The notes under the pieces: model-generated
Told to the model about the DNA's origin: nothing
What the model saw: only the letters and a program-made list of their open reading frames with translations
The model's database searches: none
In this document: piece by piece, positions 25,666 through 33,393 of the stretch
Position numbering within the stretch: position 1 is the stretch's first letter
How the letters are laid out: every line of letters starts with the position of its first letter
Program-made: the position numbers and the translations under genes
Assembly (NCBI GenBank): GCA_938036545.1
Contig: CALHQJ010000078.1
Span: 1 to 37,059 of the forward strand
Direction of reading: 5' to 3'
Length of the DNA: 37,059 nucleotides
Source of the DNA: an uncultured Clostridium sp.
GTDB lineage: Bacteria > Bacillota > Clostridia > Lachnospirales > Lachnospiraceae

Positions 25666-25694
25666 TTTTCAAGCGCTTTAAAATGCGCTATAAT
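25666..25694 (+). promoter_or_regulatory. Sigma-A promoter of fba
   Basis: TTTTCA (25666-25671), 17-base spacer, consensus TATAAT (25689-25694). The palindrome AAGCGCTT (25671-25678) lies between the two boxes and weakly resembles a catabolite-responsive element, with two mismatches to the consensus core. Confidence 0.65.
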
Positions 25695-25753
25695 GGTAGT
25701 CAGTGAGTGCGATAAAAAGCCATACTAATTACAATATGAGGGAGGTCTTTCCA

Positions 25754-26617
25754 ATGTTAGTTTCAGCAAAAGAAATGCTTGAGAAAGCAAGAGACGGAAA
25801 ATATGCAGTAGGTCAGTTTAATATCAACAACTTAGAGTGGACAAAAGCAATTCTGCTTACTGCAGAAGAGTTGAAGTCCCCGGTTATCCTGGGCGTATCT
25901 GAAGGTGCAGGCAAGTACATGACCGGTTTTAAGACCGTATCTGCTATGGTTTCCGCAATGATCGATGAGTTAAAGATTACCGTTCCGGTAGCTCTTCACT
26001 TAGATCACGGTACTTATGAGGGATGCTATAAGTGTATCGAGGCTGGATTCTCCTCCATTATGTTTGATGGTTCCCATTATCCCATTGAAGAAAATGTAGA
26101 GAAGACAAAAGAACTGGTTAAGGTTTGTGCAGAAAAAGGAATGTCCTTAGAGGCAGAGGTTGGTTCCATCGGCGGCGAGGAAGACGGCGTTGTAGGTATG
26201 GGCGAGTGCGCAGATCCAAATGAGTGCAAGATGATTGCAGATTTAGGCGTAACCATGCTGGCTGCAGGCATCGGCAACATTCACGGCAAATATCCGGAGA
26301 ACTGGGCTGGTTTAAGCTTTGAGACTCTGGAAGCTGTCAACAAGGCAGTAGGCAACATGCCTTTAGTTCTTCACGGCGGTACCGGTATTCCGGCTGATAT
26401 GATTAAAAAGGCAATCAGCCTTGGCGTAGCAAAGATCAACGTAAACACTGAGTGTCAGTTATCTTTCGCAGCTGCTACCAGAGAATACATTGAAGCAGGC
26501 AAAGATCAGCAGGGTAAGGGCTTTGACCCAAGAAAGCTGTTAGCTCCTGGTACAGAGGCAATTAAGGCTACTGTAAAGGAAAAAATGGAACTGTTCGGTT
26601 CTGTAGGAAAAGCCTGA
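25754..26617 (+). CDS. fba: Class II fructose-1,6-bisphosphate aldolase
   Basis: Zinc-dependent aldolase of glycolysis/gluconeogenesis (287 residues, normal for the class). The metal ligand motif HLDHG is at 82-86; GNIHGKYP (about 177-184) and LHGGTGIP (about 205-212) provide the other His ligands and the phosphate-binding glycines. The frame is open from 25703, but the ATG at 25754 with GGGAGG upstream gives the canonical N-terminus MLVSAKEMLEKARDGKYAVG. It has its own promoter and a downstream terminator. Tagatose-bisphosphate aldolase is the main alternative in this family; housekeeping Fba is more likely. Confidence 0.94.
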   Translation: MLVSAKEMLEKARDGKYAVGQFNINNLEWTKAILLTAEELKSPVILGVSEGAGKYMTGFKTVSAMVSAMIDELKITVPVALHLDHGTYEGCYKCIEAGFSSIMFDGSHYPIEENVEKTKELVKVCAEKGMSLEAEVGSIGGEEDGVVGMGECADPNECKMIADLGVTMLAAGIGNIHGKYPENWAGLSFETLEAVNKAVGNMPLVLHGGTGIPADMIKKAISLGVAKINVNTECQLSFAAATREYIEAGKDQQGKGFDPRKLLAPGTEAIKATVKEKMELFGSVGKA

Positions 26618-26653
26618 TTTTGTTTTGACAAATTTCTGTTCCGGCAATTAAGG

Positions 26654-26704
26654 GGTTGCTGCAAAAGGATGAATGCATCTGTATTTGCAGCAGCCTCTTT
26701 TATT
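26654..26704 (+). terminator. Intrinsic terminator of fba
   Basis: GGTTGCTGCAAA (26654-26665) pairs with TTTGCAGCAGCC (26684-26695) with one G-T pair, followed by TCTTTTATT. It lies 36 bases after the fba stop. Confidence 0.85.
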
Positions 26705-26734
26705 ATACAACAAAGAAAGACAAAGGAGAATGAT

Positions 26735-27460
26735 ATGCCAATCGGAATTATTGCAAATGGTATGGCTATTATAATAGGAGGACTTATAGGAACTGTAGCA
26801 GGCCATAAGATACCAGAGCGTCTGAAAACGTCCCTGACTCAGATGTTTGGAGTATGCGCAATGGGAATCGGAATTTCCTGCATTATGAAAATGGCGACCC
26901 TGCCGGCATCTATTTTATCCCTGGTACTGGGGCTGATTATTGGAGAACTGTGCGATTTGGAAAACCGGATTCAAAAAGGAGTCCGTATAATCCAAAAGCC
27001 AATGTCGAAAATCCTGTCTTCCGGAAAGCAGGAAGATCCGGAAGTTTTTATGGAAGAGTTTATCAGTATCCTGGTACTGTTCTGTGCCAGCGGAACGGGA
27101 CTTTTTGGAGCGATGCAGGCTGGAATTACAGGAGATCACAGCATTCTGCTGACAAAATCGATTCTGGATTTTTGTACTGCTGCAATTTTTGCGGCGAATT
27201 TAGGCGGTCTGGTAAGTTTGATTTCCATTCCGCAGTTTTTGATTATGATGATTTGCTATCTGGGAGCTGCAATAGTTATGCCACTGACCAATGAAACCAT
27301 GCTGGGAGATTTTTCAGCAGTAGGAGGATTAATCAGTCTGGCAACCGGTTTCCGCATTGCGGGAATCCGAAACTTCCCTGTTGCCAATATGATTCCGGCT
27401 ATGATTTTGGCGATGCCGCTATCTGCGCTGTGGAATAATTTCCTGGTCCCCTTTTTATAG
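26735..27460 (+). CDS. DUF554 family membrane protein
   Basis: Integral membrane protein of 241 residues with about seven hydrophobic segments, recognised by the N-terminus MPIGIIANGMAIIIGGLIGT, the early GHKIPERLK segment and a middle ELCDLENRIQ segment typical of DUF554 (YqgA/YdfK-like). Function is unknown; the family is often called a putative permease. ATG 26735 is preceded by AAAGGAG at a 6-base spacing; the longer frame from 26669 runs through the fba terminator and is rejected. I see no clear promoter of its own; read-through from fba is possible. Confidence 0.9.
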   Translation: MPIGIIANGMAIIIGGLIGTVAGHKIPERLKTSLTQMFGVCAMGIGISCIMKMATLPASILSLVLGLIIGELCDLENRIQKGVRIIQKPMSKILSSGKQEDPEVFMEEFISILVLFCASGTGLFGAMQAGITGDHSILLTKSILDFCTAAIFAANLGGLVSLISIPQFLIMMICYLGAAIVMPLTNETMLGDFSAVGGLISLATGFRIAGIRNFPVANMIPAMILAMPLSALWNNFLVPFL

Positions 27461-27525
27461 TTCACAGAATTTACACGGGATTTTCACAGAATCCCCACGG
27501 TTTGAACACATTTTTCCAGTAAACT
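27461..27525 (+). promoter_or_regulatory. Five-fold 11-bp phased CAC(A/G) array and -10 box
   Basis: CACA, CACG, CACA, CACG and CACA begin at 27463, 27474, 27485, 27496 and 27507, exactly 11 bp apart. The full 18-bp unit TTCACAGAATnnnCACGG occurs twice at a 22-bp spacing. A TAAACT -10 candidate follows at 27520-27525, with no good -35. Same-face tandem repeats overlapping the -35 position are typical activator sites of OmpR/PhoP-family response regulators (TTCACA matches the Bacillus PhoP half-site). The regulator is not identified. Confidence 0.6.
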
Positions 27526-27572
27526 CTCTTTTGTAAGCATCAAGGAAGTTTATACAAAAGGAGAGAGGAAAC

Positions 27573-29075
27573 ATGACAACAAATAAAAAACTGACTGCAG
27601 TTCTTTCTACAACTGCTTTGCTGGCTATTGCCGCAAGCGGTACTGCAATGGCTGGAACGGCTCACTGGGAACAGGAAGGAGAAGACTGGGTATACTTGGA
27701 CAGTGATGGGGACAAAGTTACCGACACATGGAAAAAAAGCGGAAGTAACTGGTTTTATTTAGACAGCGACGGGTATATGGCAAAAGATACGATTATCACT
27801 TCCGGTTCTAATGACGACAAGTATTACGTAGACGCCAACGGTGCAAAGGTTACCAATACCTGGGTATCTATGGATAATGAAGGTGATAACGAGTGTGGGG
27901 ATCAGGAAGACATCTCTACCGTCTGGTATTATTTTGATTCCAATGGAAAGGCAAAGCGGGCAGACAGCGGTTCAAAAGTTTATACCAATATTCCTTATGG
28001 AGATGGAAACGCAACCGGAACCTTTGCCTTTGACGAGGACGGCCATATGTTAAGCGGCTGGCAGGATGTGGAACTGTCCAGCGGCAGTACTGTTACCTAT
28101 TATTTCGGAGACGAAAATGAGGGCTGGGCTGCGACAGGATGGCAGTATCTGGAAATGCCGGATACTTCAGAAGATGACAGCGAAGGACCGGAAGAGGACG
28201 AGGCATGGTTTTATTTTGGAACCAATGGCCGTGCCGTAAAAGACCAGACCAAGTATATTAACGGATATTATTATACATTTGATGAAAATGGCGCCATGGA
28301 TGACACCTGGGTAACGGGTACCCCTGGAATTTCCGGCAGTACGGCCAATGTGGCAAGCGATGCGGCGGCTTTTTATACCGAAGACAGCGGATATAGAAGA
28401 ACTGGCTGGATTTATACCTATGATCCGGAGGACGAAGACCAGGAAGGAGACGAATACTGGTTCTATTTAAGCACCAAGGGTGAGGCCTTTAATGATGAAG
28501 CCAAGGATGCTATTACCGGCGGCGCAGTCGGCATTACAGCAACAGATCTGTATGACGGAGATGTATATGAAAATGTAGCGGCAAAGGTAATTAAGAATAA
28601 GACCTATTTGTTTGATGGAAATGGCCGTATGCTGACAGGAGTACTTCAGCTGGATGGAGAAGCATATCGTTCCGGAGGAAGCAACCTGGCAGATGAAGGG
28701 ATCTACTACTTTAATGATGAAGACAGTACAGAAAACGGTCAGATGGAAACTGGAAAACAGACTTATGACAACGAAGGCGAAGATGTAACTTACTACTTTA
28801 AGAAAAATGGCCAGGCATATACCAATGCTCTGGTAAGCGGAGCGATTTATGACAGCCAGGGCAAACGGGTAGATGCAGAAGACGGCGCATCTTATATGTT
28901 GTATACCACAGAAGCTGATATTACTGATGATGATGGAACCAAAGTAGTCATTCCGGAAGGAACTCAGGTAATTGTCAGCCGCAGCGGTTCCGTAAAAAAG
29001 AGCGGTTCAGCAGAGGTAGACGGCGTAGACTATGATATTGACAACTATGTAGCGACAGAAGATATTGACGATTAA
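27573..29075 (+). CDS. Secreted protein made of cell-wall-binding (choline-binding-like) repeats, paralogue 1
   Basis: Exported protein of 500 residues. The signal peptide ends at about residue 27 (AMA|GTAHW). Nearly all of the mature part consists of degenerate repeats of the type W-x-YLDSDG-x-x-x-x-x-TW and YYFDENG-x-M-x-x-GW, as in choline-binding or glucan-binding modules. I see no catalytic domain. The composition is strongly acidic. The mature chain has a single cysteine (Cys108, NECGDQED). A double Shine-Dalgarno (GGAGAGAGG) precedes the ATG. It is about three-quarters identical by eye to the next gene. Probably bound non-covalently to surface polymers; the partner is unknown. Confidence 0.88.
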   Translation: MTTNKKLTAVLSTTALLAIAASGTAMAGTAHWEQEGEDWVYLDSDGDKVTDTWKKSGSNWFYLDSDGYMAKDTIITSGSNDDKYYVDANGAKVTNTWVSMDNEGDNECGDQEDISTVWYYFDSNGKAKRADSGSKVYTNIPYGDGNATGTFAFDEDGHMLSGWQDVELSSGSTVTYYFGDENEGWAATGWQYLEMPDTSEDDSEGPEEDEAWFYFGTNGRAVKDQTKYINGYYYTFDENGAMDDTWVTGTPGISGSTANVASDAAAFYTEDSGYRRTGWIYTYDPEDEDQEGDEYWFYLSTKGEAFNDEAKDAITGGAVGITATDLYDGDVYENVAAKVIKNKTYLFDGNGRMLTGVLQLDGEAYRSGGSNLADEGIYYFNDEDSTENGQMETGKQTYDNEGEDVTYYFKKNGQAYTNALVSGAIYDSQGKRVDAEDGASYMLYTTEADITDDDGTKVVIPEGTQVIVSRSGSVKKSGSAEVDGVDYDIDNYVATEDIDD

Positions 29076-29128
29076 CCAATCAAATAGCTGATTTAAAAAA
29101 TATTGCATTACATTTATCACACAAAATT

Positions 29129-29168
29129 AGTGGCATCCAGAACTGCACTCTCGGGATGTCACTTTTTT
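29129..29168 (+). terminator. Intrinsic terminator after paralogue 1
   Basis: AGTGGCATCC (29129-29138) pairs with GGATGTCACT (29154-29163) with one G-T pair, followed by six T. It separates transcription of the two paralogues. Confidence 0.85.
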
Positions 29169-29251
29169 GTAATGTTTTTTTAATGAAAAAGTAAAAATTA
29201 TCAGAAGTTGTAAGAAATAAGATAGTAAATACAGAAAAACGATAGAAAAGC

Positions 29252-29294
29252 GTCAGACAATAGACACACTCCGGACACAATTTCTCCATAGAAT
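29252..29294 (+). promoter_or_regulatory. 11-bp phased activator-like array and -10 box of paralogue 2
   Basis: GTCAGA (29252), GACACA (29263) and GACACA (29274) are spaced by 11 bp. A TAGAAT -10 candidate is at 29289-29294. The last CACA (29276) lies 13 bp upstream of the -10, exactly as in paralogue 1. Fewer and weaker half-sites than in the first copy. Confidence 0.5.
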
Positions 29295-29344
29295 AAGTTT
29301 GTAAACATCAAGACAACATTGTTTGAAAAAAAGGAGACGTGTTT

Positions 29345-30856
29345 ATGAAAAGAAAGATGAAAACTGCAGCAGTGCTTACTGCAGGCGCATTGATGACAAT
29401 AGGAGCATCCGGCATGGCATTTGCCGCTACCGCTCATTGGGAACAGGAAGGAGAAGACTGGGTATATTTAGATAAAGATGGTGACAAAGTTACTGATACC
29501 TGGAAAAAGAGCGGAGATTACTGGTTTTATTTAGATAGTGACGGATATATGGCAAAGGATGCCATTATTACTTCGGGCTCTAATGATGATAAGTATTATG
29601 TAGACGTTAACGGAGCAAAGGCAACCAATAAGTGGGTGGCTGTAGACAATGCAGATGAACATGAGTGTGCAGACCAGGAAGATATTTCTACGGTGTGGTA
29701 TTTCTTCGGTTCTGACGGTAAAGCAAAGAGGTCGGAGTCAGGCAAGAAGGTATTTACCGGAATCCCTCATGGAGCAGCCATGGATAAAAAGGGTACCTTT
29801 GCATTTGACGAAGAAGGCCATATGCTTAGCGGCTGGCAGGATGTGGAACTGTCCAGCGGAAAGAGCGCAACCTATTACTTCGGAGATGAGAGTGAAGGAG
29901 CAGCAGTTACCGGCTGGCAGTATCTGGAGATTCCGGAAGAAAATTATGACAGTGACAACGGCCCTGAGGACAGCGAAGGCTGGTATTATTTTGGTACCAA
30001 CGGCAGGGCGGTAAAGGATCAGAATAAATACATTAATGGATTTTATTACACCTTTGATGAAAACGGCGTTATGGATGATACCTGGGTAGTGGGAACTCCT
30101 GGAGTTTCCGGCACAACCGTACAGATTGCTACGGATGCGGCAGCTTTCTATACAGAAGATATTGGTTACCGCAGATCCGGATGGATTTATACCTATGATC
30201 CGGAAGATAAGGATCAGGAAGGCGACCAGTACTGGTTCTATTTAAGCTCTAAGGGCGAGGCATTTAATGACGAGGCCAAGGACGCTAAGGCGCAGAATGC
30301 GGAAGGAGTTACGGCAACAGACCTTTATACCGGCGATGTTTATTATAATGTAGCGGCAAAGGTAATCAAGAACAAGACCTACTTATTTGACGAAAATGGC
30401 CGGGTTTTAGACGGCGTATTCCGATTAGACGGAGAAGCATACCGTTCCGGCGGAAGCAAGCTGGCAGACGAAGGAATTTATTACTTCAGTACAGACGACG
30501 GCTCTGAAAACGGACAGATGCAGATTGGCAAGACCGAGTATGACGACGAAGGAGAAAAAACTAACTACTACTTTAAGAAGAGCGGCCAGGCATATACCAA
30601 TGCGCTGGTAAGCGGAGCAATTTATGACGACGAGGGTAAGAGAGTAGACGCAGAAGACGGCAGCACCTATATGCTGTATACTACGAACCATGATATTACA
30701 GATGAAAGCGGCAAGAAGGTTCTGATTCAGAGCGGAACCCAGGTTGCAGTAAACCGCAGCGGCTCTGTAAAGAGAAGCGGAACAGTAGAAATTGACGGCG
30801 TAAAGTACACCATTAATAAAGATACTTATGAGGCAACAGAAAAAATAGCTGAATAA
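29345..30856 (+). CDS. Secreted protein made of cell-wall-binding (choline-binding-like) repeats, paralogue 2
   Basis: Exported protein of 503 residues with a signal peptide ending near residue 27 (AFA|ATAHW) and the same repeat architecture and acidic character as its upstream paralogue. The single cysteine is at the same place (Cys108, HECADQED). ATG 29345 with AAGGAG 8 bases upstream is the start; the GTG six bases earlier is rejected. It has its own promoter region and terminator, so it is controlled separately. No enzymatic domain is visible. Confidence 0.88.
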   Translation: MKRKMKTAAVLTAGALMTIGASGMAFAATAHWEQEGEDWVYLDKDGDKVTDTWKKSGDYWFYLDSDGYMAKDAIITSGSNDDKYYVDVNGAKATNKWVAVDNADEHECADQEDISTVWYFFGSDGKAKRSESGKKVFTGIPHGAAMDKKGTFAFDEEGHMLSGWQDVELSSGKSATYYFGDESEGAAVTGWQYLEIPEENYDSDNGPEDSEGWYYFGTNGRAVKDQNKYINGFYYTFDENGVMDDTWVVGTPGVSGTTVQIATDAAAFYTEDIGYRRSGWIYTYDPEDKDQEGDQYWFYLSSKGEAFNDEAKDAKAQNAEGVTATDLYTGDVYYNVAAKVIKNKTYLFDENGRVLDGVFRLDGEAYRSGGSKLADEGIYYFSTDDGSENGQMQIGKTEYDDEGEKTNYYFKKSGQAYTNALVSGAIYDDEGKRVDAEDGSTYMLYTTNHDITDESGKKVLIQSGTQVAVNRSGSVKRSGTVEIDGVKYTINKDTYEATEKIAE

Positions 30857-30891
30857 GGACAAACGATCATATGTAAAAAGTGACTCTCCTG

Positions 30892-30932
30892 ACAGGAGGC
30901 TGGGGAAATACCTGGCCTCCTGTTGTATTTTT
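30892..30932 (+). terminator. Intrinsic terminator after paralogue 2
   Basis: ACAGGAGGC (30892-30900) pairs with GCCTCCTGT (30915-30923), followed by TGTATTTTTG. Confidence 0.8.
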
Positions 30933-30953
30933 GTAGTTGTTCAGGACGGGGGC

Positions 30954-30986
30954 ATCTTCTTGTCCGGCTTTGCCGAACAAGAAGCA
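30954..30986. other. GC-rich hairpin, possible dispersed repeat
   Basis: CTTCTTGT-C-CGGC, loop TTT, GCCG-A-ACAAGAAG (30956-30984): 12 pairs around one mismatch, within a GC-rich block (about 30945-31010) unlike the AT-rich flanks. It lies just after a terminator and before the glnN promoter. No T-tract follows. It could be a REP-like element or a small RNA fold. Confidence 0.45.
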
Positions 30987-31036
30987 TCGGAGATTTCTCG
31001 CCGCCTTGAATAATTACATATTTTTTATATTTAGTC

Positions 31037-31065
31037 TTTACTTTTTTTAAAAGAGCCATTACAAT
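31037..31065 (+). promoter_or_regulatory. Predicted sigma-A promoter of glnN
   Basis: TTTACT (31037-31042), 17-base spacer, TACAAT (31060-31065). The leader would be about 52 nt. I do not see a GlnR-type palindrome. Confidence 0.5.
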
Positions 31066-31123
31066 GAAAAGCAGGTTTTATGAATCTTACTAATAAATCT
31101 GCATGTTGGAAGGAGAAAATCTA

Positions 31124-33241
31124 ATGAGCGATTGTATCAATGTGTCCGAGATTTTTGGAAAGAATGTGTTTAATGATGCAGTTATGCGGGAACATCTTCC
31201 GAAAAATGTATATAAGAAACTGAAAAAAACCATAGAAGACGGGGCGGATTTGGATTCAACCATTGCAGATGCAGTCGCCCATGCTATGAAAGAGTGGGCC
31301 ATTGAGCGTGGAGCTACTCATTACAGCCACTGGTTCCAGCCGCTGACAGGAATTACCGCTGAAAAACAGGATTCATTTTTGTCTGCGCCTGATTCCAACG
31401 GAAAGGCTATTATGGAATTTTCCGGAAAGGAACTGATAAAAGGCGAGCCAGATGCGTCTTCTTTCCCGTCAGGGGGACTTCGTGCCACCTTTGAGGCAAG
31501 AGGTTACACCATGTGGGACTGCACGTCACCGGCATTTTTAAAGGAAGACGCCATAGGCGTAACCTTATGCATCCCGACTGCGTTCTGTTCCTATAAGGGA
31601 GAGGCTTTGGATAAAAAAACTCCGTTACTGCGTTCTATGCAGGCAGTAGAAGAGCAGGCTTTGCGGATTCTCCGTCTGTTCGGCAATACGACAGCCAAAC
31701 GGGTAGTACCTTCTGTGGGACCGGAGCAAGAGTACTTTCTGGTCGATCACGCAAAATACATGCAGAGAAAAGACCTGATTTACGCAGGACGGACGCTGTT
31801 TGGCGCAATGCCTCCAAAGGGCCAGGAAATGGATGACCATTATTTTGGCATTATCCGTGAGCGTATTGGCTCATTTATGAAGGAATTAAATACAGAATTG
31901 TGGAAACTGGGGGTGTCTGCCAAGACCCAGCATAACGAAGCAGCGCCTGCCCAGCATGAGCTTGCGCCGATTTATGCGGAAGCAAATGTAGCGGTAGATC
32001 ACAATCAGATGACTATGGAAACTTTGAAAAAGGTAGCGGAACGCCATGGCATGAATTGTCTTCTCCATGAAAAGCCCTTTAAGGGGGTCAACGGTTCCGG
32101 TAAACATAACAACTGGTCTTTGATTGCAGATGATGGGATTAATCTGTTAAATCCAGGAGATACGCCTCACGAAAACATACAGTTTCTTCTGGTACTGGCC
32201 TGTATTTTAAAGGCTGTGGATACCCATGCGGATTTGCTGAGAGAATCTGCTGCAAATCCTGGAAATGACCAGCGTTTAGGTGCCCAGGAAGCGCCTCCGG
32301 CTATTATTTCCGTATTTTTGGGCGAACAGCTGGAGGATGTAATCGACCAGCTTTGCAGTACGGGAGAGGCCACGCATTCTAAGAGCGGCGGAACTTTAAA
32401 AACCGGAATTAAAACTCTGCCGGATTTGTCCAAGGATGCAACCGATCGAAACCGTACCTCTCCGTTTGCCTTTACCGGCAATAAATTCGAGTTCCGTATG
32501 CTGGGAGCTTCCGATTCTGTGGCTTCTCCCAACATTGTGTTAAATACTATTGTGGCAGAAGCGTTTAAAGAGGCGGCAGACCGGCTGGAACAGGCAGAAG
32601 ACTTTGAAATGGCAGTCCACGATTTGATTAAGGAGCTGTTTGCGGCTCACAGGAGAGTTATTTTTAACGGAAACGGTTATTCTCAGGCATGGGTAGAGGA
32701 AGCGGCCCGCAGAGGACTTCCAAACATCAGCTGCAGCGTAGATTCCATTGAAACGCTGATTACGCCAAAGGCAGTCAAACTGTTTGAAGAGTTTCACGTA
32801 TTTACCAAGGCAGAACTGGAATCCCGTGTTGAGATTGAATACGAGGCCTATGCCAAGACCATGAACATTGAAGCACGGACTATGATAGATATGGCAGGCA
32901 AGCAGATTGTTCCGGCTGTGATTAAGTACACTACTCAGCTGGCTCAGTCGATTCAGGCAGTGACAGGGGCATGTCATCAGGCAGACGTCAGCGTTCAGAC
33001 CGAACTTCTGATTAAGACTTCTTCCCTGCTGGCAGAAATGAAAAAGGCATTGTCTGAACTTTCCGATATTACGAACACCTGTGGGGCAATGGAAGCAGGA
33101 GAAGCCCAGGCTAAGGCTTATTACCGACAGGCAGTTCCGGCAATGGATCGGCTGAGAGAACCGGCAGATAAGCTGGAAATGATTATGGATAAGGACCTGT
33201 GGCCATTCCCAAGCTATGGAGATTTGATTTTTGAAGTATAA
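31124..33241 (+). CDS. glnN: Glutamine synthetase type III
   Basis: ATP-dependent amidation of glutamate to glutamine, the main ammonium-assimilation step (705 residues, in the GSIII size range, far longer than GSI). The type III signatures are present: FPSGGLRATFEARGYTMWD near the N-terminus, VGPEQEYFLVD, KTQHNEAAPAQHELAPIY, HEKPFKGVNGSGKHNNWS and NRTSPFAFTGNKFEFRMLG. ATG 31124 has AAGGAG 8 bases upstream; the in-frame ATG at 31103 is rejected. Single-gene unit with promoter and terminator. Confidence 0.96.
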   Translation: MSDCINVSEIFGKNVFNDAVMREHLPKNVYKKLKKTIEDGADLDSTIADAVAHAMKEWAIERGATHYSHWFQPLTGITAEKQDSFLSAPDSNGKAIMEFSGKELIKGEPDASSFPSGGLRATFEARGYTMWDCTSPAFLKEDAIGVTLCIPTAFCSYKGEALDKKTPLLRSMQAVEEQALRILRLFGNTTAKRVVPSVGPEQEYFLVDHAKYMQRKDLIYAGRTLFGAMPPKGQEMDDHYFGIIRERIGSFMKELNTELWKLGVSAKTQHNEAAPAQHELAPIYAEANVAVDHNQMTMETLKKVAERHGMNCLLHEKPFKGVNGSGKHNNWSLIADDGINLLNPGDTPHENIQFLLVLACILKAVDTHADLLRESAANPGNDQRLGAQEAPPAIISVFLGEQLEDVIDQLCSTGEATHSKSGGTLKTGIKTLPDLSKDATDRNRTSPFAFTGNKFEFRMLGASDSVASPNIVLNTIVAEAFKEAADRLEQAEDFEMAVHDLIKELFAAHRRVIFNGNGYSQAWVEEAARRGLPNISCSVDSIETLITPKAVKLFEEFHVFTKAELESRVEIEYEAYAKTMNIEARTMIDMAGKQIVPAVIKYTTQLAQSIQAVTGACHQADVSVQTELLIKTSSLLAEMKKALSELSDITNTCGAMEAGEAQAKAYYRQAVPAMDRLREPADKLEMIMDKDLWPFPSYGDLIFEV

Positions 33242-33263
33242 GAGAAATTTTGGAGTATAAGAA

Positions 33264-33296
33264 AAAAACTGTTCTGAGAAATCGGGGCAGTTTTTT
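33264..33296 (+). terminator. Intrinsic terminator of glnN
   Basis: AACTGTTCT (33267-33275) pairs with GGGGCAGTT (33284-33292) using three G-T pairs, followed by TTTT and preceded by an A-run. It lies 22 bases after the glnN stop. Confidence 0.75.
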
Positions 33297-33298
33297 CA

Positions 33299-33357
33299 GT
33301 TACCTGAAAGTGCGTACTTTACAAATGGGAAAAATGACGATAAACTGTTTAGGTAAC
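33299..33357 (+). promoter_or_regulatory. Promoter of the OpuC-like operon flanked by an inverted repeat
   Basis: TTTACA (33318-33323), 17-base spacer, TAAACT (33341-33346): a good sigma-A promoter. The arms GTTACCT (33299-33305) and AGGTAAC (33351-33357) are perfect complements and flank it, the right arm at the expected transcript start. AAAGT-GCGT-ACTTT lies just inside. This could be a split operator. Confidence 0.5.
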
Positions 33358-33393
33358 AACACAACCAGGCAATTACTTAGAATGGCGGGAAAG

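Larger units (their letters stand above)
27573..30856 (+). repeat. Tandem duplication of the wall-binding-repeat gene
   Basis: Two adjacent, same-strand genes align along almost their whole length (500 and 503 residues), including signal peptide, repeat order and the C-terminal SRSGSVKKSG-like region. Their upstream regions share the phased CACA motif, the -10 position and a TTTGTAA(G/A)CATCAAG element (about 27530-27545 and 29298-29312). The copies have diverged most in the acidic linkers, so this is an old duplication. Confidence 0.85.

Noticed and set aside
25650..25670. Terminator after thrC
   Set aside because: Only a 5-bp ACTTT/AAAGT stem with a 3-base loop and no real T-tract.
25668..25683. 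Catabolite-responsive element in the fba promoter
   Set aside because: AAGCGCTT fits the core, but the flanking conserved G and C are both replaced; kept only as a remark on the promoter.
26625..26630. Perfect TTGACA after fba as a -35 for the DUF554 gene
   Set aside because: No acceptable -10 at 16-18 bp, and the fba terminator lies between it and the gene.
27573..30856. Choline-binding autolysin or toxin
   Set aside because: Repeats fill the proteins; no amidase, glucosaminidase, lysozyme or glycosyltransferase domain is visible.
31072..31123. Riboswitch or T-box in the glnN leader
   Set aside because: Leader is only about 52 nt and shows no stable conserved fold.
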